A DNA stretch of 64,000 nucleotides, from assembly GCA_022113835.1 (NCBI GenBank), contig JAILWY010000024.1, positions 7,444,501-7,508,500 on the forward strand, in the 5' to 3' direction. Of this stretch, positions 10,987-23,182 are shown in pieces; within the stretch, counting starts at the first letter, position 1; the number at the start of each line of letters is the position of its first letter. The notes under the pieces are model-generated. The model worked only from the letters and a program-made list of their open reading frames with translations. It made no database searches and was not told the DNA's origin. Source of the stretch: Atopsyche davidsoni (Eukaryota > Arthropoda > Insecta > Trichoptera > Hydrobiosidae). Both the position numbers and the translations under genes were made by a program.

Positions 10987-11851
10987 GGGCGGCGGGGCGC
11001 GCGGGGTGTGTGGCGTAACTAGCAAACTTTTAAATTGCATTTTACATTTTTAATCGAAGTTTGATATGATGGAGCCGTCAACGAGCGGCGAGGGCGAGAG
11101 CGCGCCGCGCGCGGATCGTGTTCCTATTTGTATTAATGCGGCCTCATCGGCCGGGACGCGCCATCGATCCATCGGGGGGACATCAAAGACGAGCTGTCAA
11201 AACAATCCGACTCGCGCCCGCTGCTGAGAGATCGTCAGGTGCAGGGCGATCGTCGGAAGCGATGTGTCTCATTCGCAGTCATTTACTGTCAGAGTTTTGG
11301 GTAAACTGTGTTTTTTTTTTTAACTAAAATGGAAATTGATTTTAAGCTTGCTGTTAAGTACGGCTATGTTTTAAAGGGTACTGATATAATTTACTTTTAA
11401 ATTATCACAGAAATTTACAATAGTGAGAGTGCTACCGAAATTAATTAAACATAAGGGCCGCTTACATATTTATTTAATGAAAATCACTTCCTAATCGAAA
11501 TACTTCATAAACCAGGCAGCAAGATAAATCGAATCCGATTGTTTCTTCTAAGGATATCAGATATGAGACATCCTAAAAGTTATTTAATCGAGTGTTATAT
11601 GATAAAACGATTTTAATGAGAAAAAAATAATTATTGAACACTTCACATCGGAATTTATTTACAAACACTCGATTTAATTTCTCCATATCCATAATAATAA
11701 TCTAAAACTAATTTGAAGTGAAGTGTCCTTGGCTCGAGAGCACTCGAAACCGTAAGGAATGCATCGAGAAGCGGTTGTGCGCGCGGGGGTGGACGCAGTT
11801 ACTCCAGCATCCAGGTGGCGGTAATTAGCTGGGCATGGAGAGCCCGCGCCG

Positions 11852-11918
11852 CGCCCAGCCCAGCCCAGTCTAGTCTAGTCTAGCCTAGTCTAGCCTCGCC
11901 TCGCCTCGCCTCGCATCG
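11852..11918. repeat. evolving pentanucleotide array
   Basis: About 13 pentamers whose unit drifts in order along the array: CAGCC, then TAGTC, TAGCC/TAGTC mixed, then TCGCC. The ordered variants suggest local amplification of successive mutant units. Confidence 0.8.
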
Positions 11919-12712
11919 CAGGTCGGCGGGAAAGCGACGGAAAAACGTAACAACAATGGTTAGGCGTCGCGAGAAAGTGGCCATGAAAATTGGCATGTTT
12001 GATTAGACCGTGCGCCGCCATTACCGATCGTTTAGCGTCTGACTGCGGAGAGAACGGGGAGCCGCTGGAAAGTTGGAACGGTCGGCAGTTCAAAAGCTAC
12101 AATAACAATACACAGTAATGAAGACGTTTATTTGAATAAAAGGCGTCACAATGGCTTTTGTCGAAAGTTTTCATTGAATATAATCGATTCTCAATTAGAT
12201 TATGAATGCAAAGTAGTACACAGAGACGTACAAAGTGCGGTAATTATTATTAATCCCTGTGTTGTGTGCATGCAGTATGATGCTCAATAAGCACTTTTAA
12301 TAACATATTTAATAAACATTTCCCACAAAGGAAACGTTGCTTTCATAATTTGCTACATCGACGTTCTTAGGTGTCCACTTCAAGTAGAAGTACGTAAAAT
12401 TTTTCAAAACTCATACATACTTAAGGGATTTGTTTTTCTTTGTACTTGCATGAGATCACTGTTTTCTATTGCTCTCAATCATGTTCGTGCGATACACTGG
12501 TACGTTATAAACCCGATCGTCTTAAAAACTGCAGCCGATGAGTCGTGTATTCGGCCAGTCCGGTAAATCGCAGACCTCTCTCCTGGAAGACGCGGGAGGT
12601 GATCGTTGAATATTCAGTGTGCCCTGCAGATGCAGGCCGCGGCGCCCCGGCCTATCGGGCCCCAGCAGCGCCGCGTTATAGCACGGAGACGGTAAACAGT
12701 ACCGTCCGCGCC

Positions 12713-12740
12713 GCCCTCGCCCTCGCCCCCGCCCCCGCCG
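12713..12740. repeat. GCCCTC / GCCCCC hexamer tract
   Basis: About four hexamers moving from GCCCTC to GCCCCC. It is related to the GCCCTC arrays at 16221-16255 and 59856-59909. Confidence 0.75.
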
Positions 12741-15049
12741 CTGCTCCATGCGCAGTTTTCGCACGCCGGATAACAATGTTAAAGCAAATTTCGGGTTCGT
12801 TTGCAGAGTGGACAGTGTGGGGCGGTGCTGCCGAGGGCGGCTGGAAACGCTTCGCCGGGAAGAGACGATTATAAAATAGATGCCAAGATTACAAGGATAT
12901 TTATAATTGATTATCTTCTTAATTGCACTCGTCGTCCATTAGCTTTACCAATAATTTTTTTCTTTTATATCGTTCCCGATTAGCTTTTCGGCTGAAGCGC
13001 GAGCTCCCTTCTTCGAGTCGCGAGCGAACACCGAGGAATCAAGAAACTCGATTACGAAGGATTCTCCGCGAGTACACTTCTATTGTGCATCGATCGGTAT
13101 GATATGCATCAACATTATAAGGAAGCATAAAAAGGCGTTACGTATGAACATAACCCAACTCTTCCGTTTCGTCGATCCGATCAAAATCCACACATTCGAT
13201 GAAAGTAAGTTTTCGTGCAGTAGCATCGTTGAGTGAAATTTAGCATAAAAATGCAATAGGTTGTAAATAAATTAAAAGTACAAAATTGGAGTAGTCGGGC
13301 CGGCGCCTTCTGGTCCGCCGGAGTACGCGGACGCCGTGCTCGCCGGGTGTGAGCACACATCACTCATCCTCGCGCCGCCGCTGCAGGCACGCCCGCCGCT
13401 CTGCCGCTCCGCCCTCCGCTCCCGGGATACTCGCGCCGAATGAGTTGCGCCGAAAGACCCGCGTAATTCAATTTCGACGGAGACGCCGGCAACTCGGCGG
13501 CGATATAATTCGTAATTTAGATATTGGGCGACCGCCGAGATGGACTCGAGCGCGGCGGCCGGCGGTTCCGCTGAAGTTACGGGGCGGCGGGGCGAGGACG
13601 ACGGCCGCCGATTACGCCGGAGTTGTGCCCGGGTGTGGCAAACTCACTCTGCATTTGTAAAATTAGTTTCAACGCAAATGCAGAGAAGTCACTGCGAGTT
13701 GAGAAAATGTGTCATCAAATGAGCTCGAGTGCGAACGCGAGCACGAAAGCGTTGCGAACTGAGATATATCTGATAAAAAATACGTTATTGTTTATTATCT
13801 ATTAAGTTACAAAAACGACTGCGAACAATAACGTTCCGTTCCTATGAGTAGTTTTCTAAGATTGAATAGTATCGAACGCGACGACACGAAGGAGCGCGCC
13901 GCGACTTTCCGTAATTAATCGAGCTCGAATGCGAAGGCGAGGCGGGCGAGGTCGCGTGAGGAACAGACGAAATTAAAAACTACAAAACAATCGGAGCAAT
14001 CGAGAGACAGCTCGGCGGGAGGTCCCTGCCGTCCCCGCAGGTCTCCGCGGGCGGAGCTTTCCGTGAAATTGAAATGGATACGGAATATTTGCACCCCTAA
14101 TAACTAACCAAACATCCTATTGAAATGAGCTTCCGCTGAAATGTTTACACAGCAGAGCGGTGTTTTATTAACCGTACGTATTTATTAACCGCTTCTTAGA
14201 AATAAAAACAATAACTAAACAAACATTGCGATGCTGCCGGACGGTGCAGCCCGCGAGCAATGTGGACTTAACCCAATTAAGTTTGACAACAATTTGGCTT
14301 CCTAAACACTATAAATAGACGACAGAGGGCGGAGCGAGCCGCGCGGGCGCAGATAATCGGATCAAATATCGATTAAATTCCAGATGATATCCAACTCGCT
14401 CTGCGATGGATACCGATCGCGTATTCGACTCTGAAATGACTTTTAACGATTAATCAAAGTAAGCAAAGTAGATTACCCGCGATTAGAGCGCGGACTGGGT
14501 AGTACCGGGCCCCGCGCCCGTGCGGGTCTGGGCCGGCCCCACAGCGGGCCGGGCACGCTCTCGGGCGCAGATCGTCCGAGATAAATCCTTTGGTCGAGAT
14601 GATAAATGTGACGTGGTGAAATTTGAGCGGAAAACCGACACGCCTAAGTGCGCAGTAAAGTGGCTCTCGGCTGGTAAGCCTGAAAGCGGGCTCGGCGGGA
14701 CCCGCGTCCTGCAGCCGGCCCATCAGTATCATTCGAGTGTTTCACAACGAAAAAACAAGCGTCACCGCGCACCATATAGCCGACATTCGCCTATAATGCG
14801 TTTATATTTTGTTATGTCTTCCATTTAGACTGAACTTAGGCGACGCATTGACAATTGATACCTGCTAGCATTAAATGTAGTGAAAAGGCGAGTGCTACCA
14901 CGATATTCAAATCTCAAGCCACGACCTACTAGTTTTGAATGTGAAATGTCTGAATCATTAGCCCACGTTTGCGCCATCGGCACGAGAAGCGATCTCGCGG
15001 GCGACAGGGCGCCGCAGATAGGAAGCGGGTCAGAAGCGCGAGCAGATAC

Positions 15050-15104
15050 GCGATGAAGCGGCGATGAAGCGGCGATGAAGCGGCGATGAAGCGGCGATGA
15101 AGCA
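15050..15104. repeat. 12-bp tandem repeat, about 4.5 copies
   Basis: Near-identical units GCGATGAAGCGG. The unit length is a multiple of 3, so every frame stays open. The minus-strand reading gives repeated FIAASSPLHR-like peptide, which is an artefact of the repeat. Confidence 0.85.
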
Positions 15105-16220
15105 GCCCGCGAGTCGCGAGCCGCCGCCGACAAGCCGATACGTCTCGTAATTCGATATCGACCAAAACAAAGGAGCGGCGCCAGCGAGCGCGCTACCTGC
15201 TCGCGTCGTTCATTTTTACGTTCATAATCCGAGAAAAACACACGAAAGCACTTAGGCGAGGCGGAGGATTCGCATTCGGCATGAAGTTTTCACGGAGCGA
15301 CTCCAGCGAGTGTTCTTTTGTGTTTAATCAAATATTTAAAGCAATCCAATCGAGCCTGTTGCCGGATCGCCGGATCGCGCGGCCGACGCCGCCTTTATCG
15401 CCGCTAAAGCGAGGCGATTAAATATCTAATCCAAACTGAACGCGCGACAGTCTCTCCTCGCTGCGCGCGGCAGGGCGCGGGCTTTACGGCCGCGCCGACT
15501 GTTTTTAAATAATTACCACCGAGTTCGATCGCGTCGAGGGGGCTGCGCCGTATTCGAGTGAAGCTCTCGCATTTGTCTTCATTCTTAAATTTAAAAGCGG
15601 CAATTACAAAAGCAATAACAGCTTTTAATCGACTCGACTTCTGGAGCGGCGGCGCCCGGGATGCGAAGGGGCTCCTTTGACCCGCATTTTTAACGTTCGG
15701 CCGAAGCCCCGCGCCGCTTTGTCCGAGGAGTGTATCAAAGCGAAACGGCAGCGGAGACAATTATCGTCGTTTATCTTATCGAGGGACAATGCCGAGCGTC
15801 GCGGCGGCGCGCTCCGCGGGGACGTCGCTCATTCGGCGGGCGACTTACGGCCTCTTTGTTTCCGTCGAGTTATTTCCCGACGGCCGTTAGCGGCGACTCG
15901 CGACTTTTTACGGCTCGCGGAGGACTCAAAAATGAAAACAATAATAGAATTTAAATATTGCGGGACAAAAAATGACACGGTGAATAGTCGATCGGGGCGC
16001 CCTAACGCGCCGGGCGTCGCAAATGGAAATAAACGAAATTCGGTAAATACGGTCCTATTCAAATGTGATCGCGCCTTTTGAAATGGTAATAACCGCGCGA
16101 CACAATAAACACCTTTCTTACTTTTTAAGCCGCCCGAGAAAAGGAATTACGCCCCGGCCGCGCACAATGAAAACAATGAAAATTGATACAGCGGCGAGGA
16201 GACGCGGAGCCGACGCGCGT

Positions 16221-16255
16221 CGCCCTCGCCCTCGCCCTCGCCCTCGCCCTCGCCC
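16221..16255. repeat. (CGCCCT)n array, about 6 copies
   Basis: Nearly perfect hexamer CGCCCT. Its complement is the GAGGGC unit at 59856-59909. Confidence 0.85.
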
Positions 16256-18396
16256 CGGAGCTGCGCCGCGCGGGTGCCGCTAATGTCGAGAATAAATACA
16301 AATGCACGGCTTGTGGGCGTTTCAAAACAAAATAACCAAACTGTTAAGGAGTATTTTGAATAATTTAAACGGGTGTCTATCGGGCGAAGCCTCCCTTGGG
16401 CGTATCCACACACGAGGACGGCCGAGCGAGAGAGCGGCCCGCGCGGGGTGAGAGTCGCGCTGACGGGGTTAGGGATATGCTCCGTGATATTCCAGTCTTC
16501 TGTGGAAGCGCCGATACTTGCGAGCGAAAGGCGGAATGGAAACTGACGAAGAAAAGCTTCAGAGAAATAACTTTTCAAGAATGATGTTAGAAATTTCAGC
16601 TCGGAACTGAAGTGATGCATCACTTTTAGAATCAACTAAATGGCGACCGCATCTTCTCCCTCTGCCCACCCGAGAGCACCGGCGCTCCACTAGCCGCTCG
16701 CCCTCTCCGGCAGTCATCATAAAAACGACTGCCTTTTCAGAGTGTTTGGCAGAAGTAATAATAAAATACAGTTTTGCAATAACCCAAGCATACCAAACTT
16801 TGAGACCATGCGCAAACCTGATTAATACTTAATTTCATTGTATTTATCTATCTATAGTATCCAAATTATTCAAATAGACAATATTAATCGTTTTTCGACT
16901 GCAGGGACTTTTTATTACAAATATAATTCCTTTCCCTATTTTTTTAAAACAAGAAATTTCAAAAATATCAATCAAAATTATTAATATTGATAACCAAACA
17001 GATACCAGTTTAATAATTTATGAAGATATTCACTAGTATAATACAAGCTTTGATAAAAAGATCCAAGTCTGCAAATTGCCAAGTCCTAAATTCGGAATAA
17101 ATAAATTATTTAACATAGCTTTTTCCGAAGCAGTGCGCTAGCTGACATTCTAAAAATAACATTAATTTAAAACTTAAAAAGCACTTGAATACTTTCTTAA
17201 GAAATTCCTATTAGTAAACAAACAAAAATAGTTTGCTGTATTTCTTCCATTGCGTTTCTGATTCAGTAATTTATATTTAAAAAAAAAAGCCCATAAGAAA
17301 ACAACGCTTTGGCAAAGTTATCGTATGATCATATGGCATAATAAATAACTGTATGTTATTGTTTTAAAATATAAGAATAAGCGATCGCCTATTAACAAAT
17401 ATCCTGTATTTGCCTGCAGCGATGTCATGCCGGGGAGCGGTGCTCCACGTCTTTGGCGAATTATGGTTGGAAATTATATTATGCTAGGCTGGTAGTAGAA
17501 AAATCCGACGATCCATCGCGCGGACACTTGCGGCGGTTTTTATCACAAAAACATACAAGACAAGTTAATAATATTAGTGCAATCGATGATATAGCAGGTG
17601 AATCAACGTAGCAGGGCGTGTCGAGCCGCAGAGCCAGGACGCCGCGCAGACAGGCAGTACCGAGCACCAAGAAACGGGATCAAGTGCGGCGCGCTCCATC
17701 AGATCGCGTCGCGTCAGTTGGAAGGATGCTCTGAAACGCATCGACGCACAGCAATATACGACAGGATTACGAGTTCAATCTAATGATAATCAATTTTCTT
17801 AATCCAAAATGAAGAGAAAAACGCTGACGCTGACATCCCGATTGACCACCCGAGCGCTCCAGCGGCGCGTACTTGCTACAGTTGCGTTTTGTTCTGACGC
17901 AATTAATGTGCAAATACTAGAAAAACACTCGATTAGATGGGATTGCCGAGTTATATAAATAAGTGCTTTGATGGAATAATTGTACTAATGTGAACAGTTA
18001 CGCGGCCGCGCGGGGAGTCCCGCGAACAATGCGCTATAGTGCCCGCACGTCGGGCGTGAGAGCGGCGCTCGGCCAGAGTTCTTTGTCCGTGCAGACGAGT
18101 GCGTGCTCGAGAACGCCGACGAGACACCGTTATACAGGTAAATCTTAACGAATCGCTAAATGCAACCAAACGCAAGGTTTTGCCGACTAAAATGCCTGCG
18201 ATGCAAAATATTCACAGAATTGTTGCGGTGTAACCATCCGTTGTGAGCAAACAGTCGACATTCCGGGAGCATCCACATTATGGCCGGGCGACCCGGAAAT
18301 TCCCGTCCAGTCGGCGGTTCGAGGATCGCACCCGACACTTCGTTCGCGTGAATCTTTCTCGTATTGTATCATTTGTATATATAATATTGTATTCCT

Positions 18397-18485
18397 CATG
18401 TTAGTTTTTATTTGTGACCGGTTTCGCCAACCTTTCAAGTAGGCATAAGGTTGACGAAACCGGTCACCAATAAAAAATTAACATG
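18397..18485. repeat. 89-bp near-perfect fold-back hairpin
   Basis: The left arm (18397-18433, 37 nt) and right arm (18448-18485, 38 nt) are reverse complements apart from a few substitutions and a one-base indel, with a 14-nt loop. The strongest paired block is GACCGGTTTCG with CGAAACCGGTC. A 15-base stretch of the arm recurs at 42740-42754. Fold-back (MITE-like) element, Helitron-type terminal hairpin and small-RNA precursor are all possible. I see no target-site duplication. Confidence 0.75.
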
Positions 18486-21038
18486 CTGAAAAATCACTCA
18501 AGTATTTTATTATATTTAAAATATTAAAATGGAATTCTACTGAGTATTTTCTGTTATATGTATTGTATATCTCGTGAGGGTTAGAAAACGACAACGAAAT
18601 ATGGTGACTTAAAGGAGACCGACACAACTGAAACACCGTTTCGAAAGTATCTATACCTCACCCGTGTTCTTCACGAGGAAGTATTTGTTATAGTCCCATT
18701 ACCTTCGTTAAATTGGGACCGGAGTGTATAAAACGCACCGCCCTACGGGAGGAGAGGCGCGGGCCGGGGAAGGGGCGCGACCCCGCGCCGACAGAAAGTG
18801 TAAAATTTTCCATTTTCCGGTCGGCTTCCCCACCGCTAGCCGGGGATTCCGCGGGGCTATCATTTAAATTAATTTCAATGCACGGGGGCCCGAACAGCGG
18901 CGGCGACGGGAAGGACGGTACCAGCGTTTTTAACTTTATGGAAAAGAAACCCGCGATAGATATGAAACTGCTCTCTGCGAAAGAGATGCAAAAAGAGTAT
19001 ATAGTAGTATCGCGTATTTTTGTACTTGTTCTTTTTTTTTAATTAAAAAACTATACAATTGATTGAGATATAATCGTCTTACATAGAAATATCCAATGTG
19101 TTAATGTCCAATGATTATTTAGACAGCAGAAAATTCAGAATTTATAAATTAAAGTTTTAAAACAAAAAAAACCGCTATTTTGTCTGATACTCGAAAGGTA
19201 ATTTATATACTCGTAAGTTGGACTGATCACCGACTACTTTCAAGTATACAGGTGCATGTGGAAGCTGTTCAAATAGAGCAAGTGCGCAGAGTGAGCTGCA
19301 GCCGGACAGTCGCGGAGACGGGCGCCGCCACTGGCGCGGCCTCCCTCCGCGGTCTCATTTGCCGCGCGATACAAAGCGTAGGCACCGCAGTGAAATAATA
19401 ATGTGAACGGAGAGAAGCCCGCAGAAGGTCGGGGCGGGGCGGTAATTCAAAATGTGTGCACAATAAATTTCGAAAAACTAAGCGCCCGCAAGCCGGTGTG
19501 AGTAATTGCGTGTGTCGTTACACGAGACGCGCCGCCCGCGTTCATTACGGGTTTACGAGGCGCTTTAAAGAAGCCCTAAAGGTCGCGCCCGTAAACACCG
19601 GCGGGAATGCAATCGCGATCGGGCCGCTCCTCCTCGAGACGCGCGAGGGCGGCTGCGTGTCCACCGCGCCCGGAGAGTAAGCAGAGCCAACTTTTTTCAT
19701 TTTCCTCGAAATGCAATTGTTCTTATTTAAGTTGTAAAATATGAGCCGGCAAATGAGATGAATAAATGAGCGGGGCGGCGGCGCACGCGCTCGCGCTTTA
19801 TGTCATCCCTTCCGCGCGCGATTGTCGACCGGCCGGAGCGGCGCGCGAATGAAACTCCGTGTAATTTCTTTTCCAGCTCATAAAGCAGTCTTTCTGTCTG
19901 CCGGGGACGCGCGCGCTTTCTTGCAGAGTGTTTCGGTAATTTGGTGGATATGAGAGCATAACGGAGAGAGCCCCGCTCGCTCTGCAGCGAGGAGCCAGCC
20001 GCGGCCCGGTTGGCCATTACCGCCATCGATCGAGCGTTCCATTATCCGTTCGACAAGAGTCCCGGTTCCTATTTTTTTTTAAGAATTACTTGCGATCTGA
20101 ATTTTTCTTTCCAACAGCTAAAATCTACACACAATGACAAACACATCCCCTAAAACGTTGTGCCGTGGAATACAATTTGCAGTCATTCCATCGAGACGCG
20201 AGCCGATTGAATGACTGATGATAAGTGATGTACCTTGGGTGAAATCAGATTTCCACGCCGGTAACGGGGACTCGAGTGAGAATCTCCATAAAAAATCTCA
20301 AGTCGAATATGAGAATAACGCGATACCGGGAATCGCTTCGATCGCTAGGCGAGCGCGACTGAGTCGCGAGGCGGTGGCCGTCGAGGACCGGCCGGTGACG
20401 GCAGCGTGGGGCAAATCGCGGGATTCGCACGGTTCGATCGTCGGGGCTCTCCGCTCTCACGGCCGCTCCCGTCCTGGCGACTGTCGGCGTGAAGCTGGAC
20501 GTACCTGCAAAAGAGAAAACAAAGGTTAATTAGAGTGACTCTTAGAAAATTCTCCATCAATGAAAGGAGAGTTATCGGTTACTTTATTAATTACATAGAA
20601 AGTTTTCACGTGGCGTTTACAAAATGAACGACATGTATAGTAATTACACGTTATTAAAAAATAAAATACGATATGAATATTCTTTTTATTGAACATTATC
20701 TTGTGCACTTAACGATAGCGGCCTATTCATTTATTTCATGCTTCCTCTTCGCACACTAGTTAAATCAATCCAATCTCTTAATCATCATGTAATGTTTGAA
20801 AATAACAATCTCGTGCAATCCACAATATTCAAGCATCCATCGATTTATTGAACAGCCACTCTAAAGGATCCACATTCGAACTGCTACAGCCCTTGGAATT
20901 GAGAGTTAGCTCCTTTTGAAATCACAGCATTCCCACGACTTCGGCGGTACTTTTTGTTTATAAAAAGGGTTATTGTGACTAGCAAACTTGCGGATGAGAA
21001 AGTTAATACCAAAATTTGAACACAATTTAAAAATACCA

Positions 21039-21055
21039 ATATATATATATATATA
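21039..21055. repeat. (AT)n microsatellite
   Basis: Seventeen bases of alternating A and T. Confidence 0.9.
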
Positions 21056-21396
21056 AAACTACGACCGCACACATACGAGATTTACAGCGAAAAGTGTAAA
21101 AAGCATTTTGAACTGTAATTGGGTTATAATAACACGATAGCATCGATGCAAGTACATATTTCTTATCTCAAGCGTATTTATAAAAAAAAAATCAGCCGAG
21201 TGGGGTAAAAAGCACACAATGGATACGGCTGAATTTTCCTGGTGCTATAAATAGAGAGATAACCCCAATAAAACTGTTGCAAAGAAGCAACCAATTAGGA
21301 TAAAAACAATAAATATGCGGCGCGGGTGTGTGAAGTGTACGTAATGGGCAGAAATCTCCGCACACCTCGGCCGGATCAAATATTCAGCGCGCGGGC

Positions 21397-21487
21397 CGCC
21401 CCCGCCCCGCCCCGCCTCCCCGCCCCCCTGCCCCGCCCCCGCCTCGCCCCCCCGCCCCCTCCCCGCCCCGCCCCCGCCCCCGCCCAC
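21397..21487. repeat. C-rich (GCCCC/GCCCCC)n tract
   Basis: About 90 bp almost wholly of C with spaced G and a few T on the + strand. The minus strand therefore carries many runs of four to seven G and can form G-quadruplexes. It is the mirror-strand counterpart of 35130-35196. Confidence 0.85.
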
Positions 21488-23137
21488 CTGTTGCGCCGCC
21501 CGGCGGGGATGCTGCCGCCCGAGGGCGCGCGCCGATTTAATCATGCCGATGCTTCAACATGTCTCTTTCAATTTACATTTCATTTATACCCAAGCCGGTA
21601 CTATATTATGGATCGCATTCAACTCGATTCTAATTGAGACCACTTTTAATGTGTTTTTAAAAATATTTTATTTAAATAACCAATTAGGTACGGTCAGGTT
21701 AGTTTTCTCTGGGGTAATATGTTCAAGCTCACAAAAGTTTGAAAATGTTTACATTCTAATAAAGTACACTTTTAGTATTATTATAAACCCCTTTTCGTTG
21801 GGTTATTTGATGAAAATATAACAGACATCCTGCCAAGATTTTCAAGCTTTCCAACCGCGAACAGTGCTTCGCGTACTTAAGACACCGGAAGGTTTTGTAA
21901 TACTACAACTTAATTTTTTTTACAAAAAAACAAATAAAAAAAGTCCTTTTGAGATTCCGAAGATAGGCGGCGCCTGGATCGAGACGTCTCTCGTACTACA
22001 GACGTACCAGACCCGGAGAGCGCAACCCGGTTTGGCATATCCCAAACAGGGGTTGTAAAATAGATCGCAGAGCTCGGCATTAGAAGTTTTAATATAATTA
22101 ATTGGGAACAGTTAACATTGATGGAATTTCCTTTCATCCTGTAACCTCAGTTTTTATTTTAAATTTGACGTTGAAATTTTGGGACAAAACATTGAATGGT
22201 GTCAAACAACAAAAATATATTGCAATCAGATAGTTACTTGCGAGATCGTCACATCAAATATCGTGCAGAGTAAGACGATATAGACATTTAGATTAAATAA
22301 TCATGAAAATATACATAAAATTGTAAATTAATGAAAAAATCACACGATATACTTTTATATTTGTAAAGATGTGTTGTCGATTAAGTCAGATTTGCAGATA
22401 ACACGTGATAATCTTATAGAACATTTCAAAGATTATCAATAAGATAATTTACTTATCAATTAGATTAATAAATAATTTATATTTAATACAGGTATTAAGT
22501 TTTGATGTGTTTAGTAAAATTCGTAAAAATTAAAAATGAGTACTACGCAAATTTAAAAACAATGAAAAATGATAAGTATAACATTGCCGCACACATGCAC
22601 AAGGTTGTGCACATCCGAGGTTGCAGAGAGGTCTGCGAGGAAGTTAACTATGCGGGTTCGAAAGCCCTAGAACGATCTTATCGCTTCTGGCTGATGCTCT
22701 CGACACTGGCCCGGCCAGCAGCCTCCACAGGTGGGGTGCCGCCGTGCTCGACGAACACACCAATTAATACGGAATTGTAACATTTATATCTTTAGTCTCA
22801 ACAAATTCACGATTTCATGTAGCAGAAGGGTGAAGGCTTAAAATGATTATTTAATAAACATAATTGAGGATTTTTATACACTTGCAAGAGCAAATTGAAG
22901 AGGTGGGCGCGCTGTGACTGCAGGCCATCATTATGAAAAGTCGCACCCCTGCGGAGGACAGCAGTCTGCAGGCGGCCCGTGGGTGTCGAGGGGGCTTTCC
23001 CCCAGGTATGTAAGCTGGCACACTTTTTAAAGAGGAAACTGGTATCCGGGGAAACTGGGTATTTTTAAACTCGCATTCTTCAAGTTTTTTTGCACACTAA
23101 TTCTTTCATCAACAAAGTGTAGAATAACATAAAAAAC

Positions 23138-23182
23138 AGATAAAAGTTTTGTTATTCGCTTATAATACAGAAACTTTTATCT
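23138..23182. repeat. perfect 12-bp stem-loop
   Basis: AGATAAAAGTTT (23138-23149) pairs exactly with AAACTTTTATCT (23171-23182) across a 21-nt loop. The size resembles a small hairpin RNA, but the stem is too short alone for a standard microRNA precursor. Confidence 0.75.

Larger units (their letters stand above)
11011..18396. other. long non-coding stretch
   Basis: GC islands at about 11060-11280, 11730-11940, 12600-12870, 13300-13640, 13870-14060, 14480-14720, 14980-15930, 16150-16550 and 18000-18130 alternate with AT-rich DNA; 16720-17400 is especially AT-rich. Four short tandem arrays inside are listed separately. ORFs up to 162 codons (16147-16635 -) run through simple repeats or GC islands. 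No exon is supported. Confidence 0.5.
18486..23137. other. non-coding DNA
   Basis: Mostly AT-rich, with GC islands at about 18720-18920, 19290-19680, 19770-20060, 20320-20500 and 21350-21540. A frame at 21950-22060 reads fairly evenly on both strands but has no splice context or recognisable family. No gene supported. Confidence 0.5.

Noticed and set aside
22640..22680. GGGTTCGAAAGCCC as a tRNA T-arm
   Set aside because: The flanking sequence cannot form the acceptor, D or anticodon stems at tRNA spacing.
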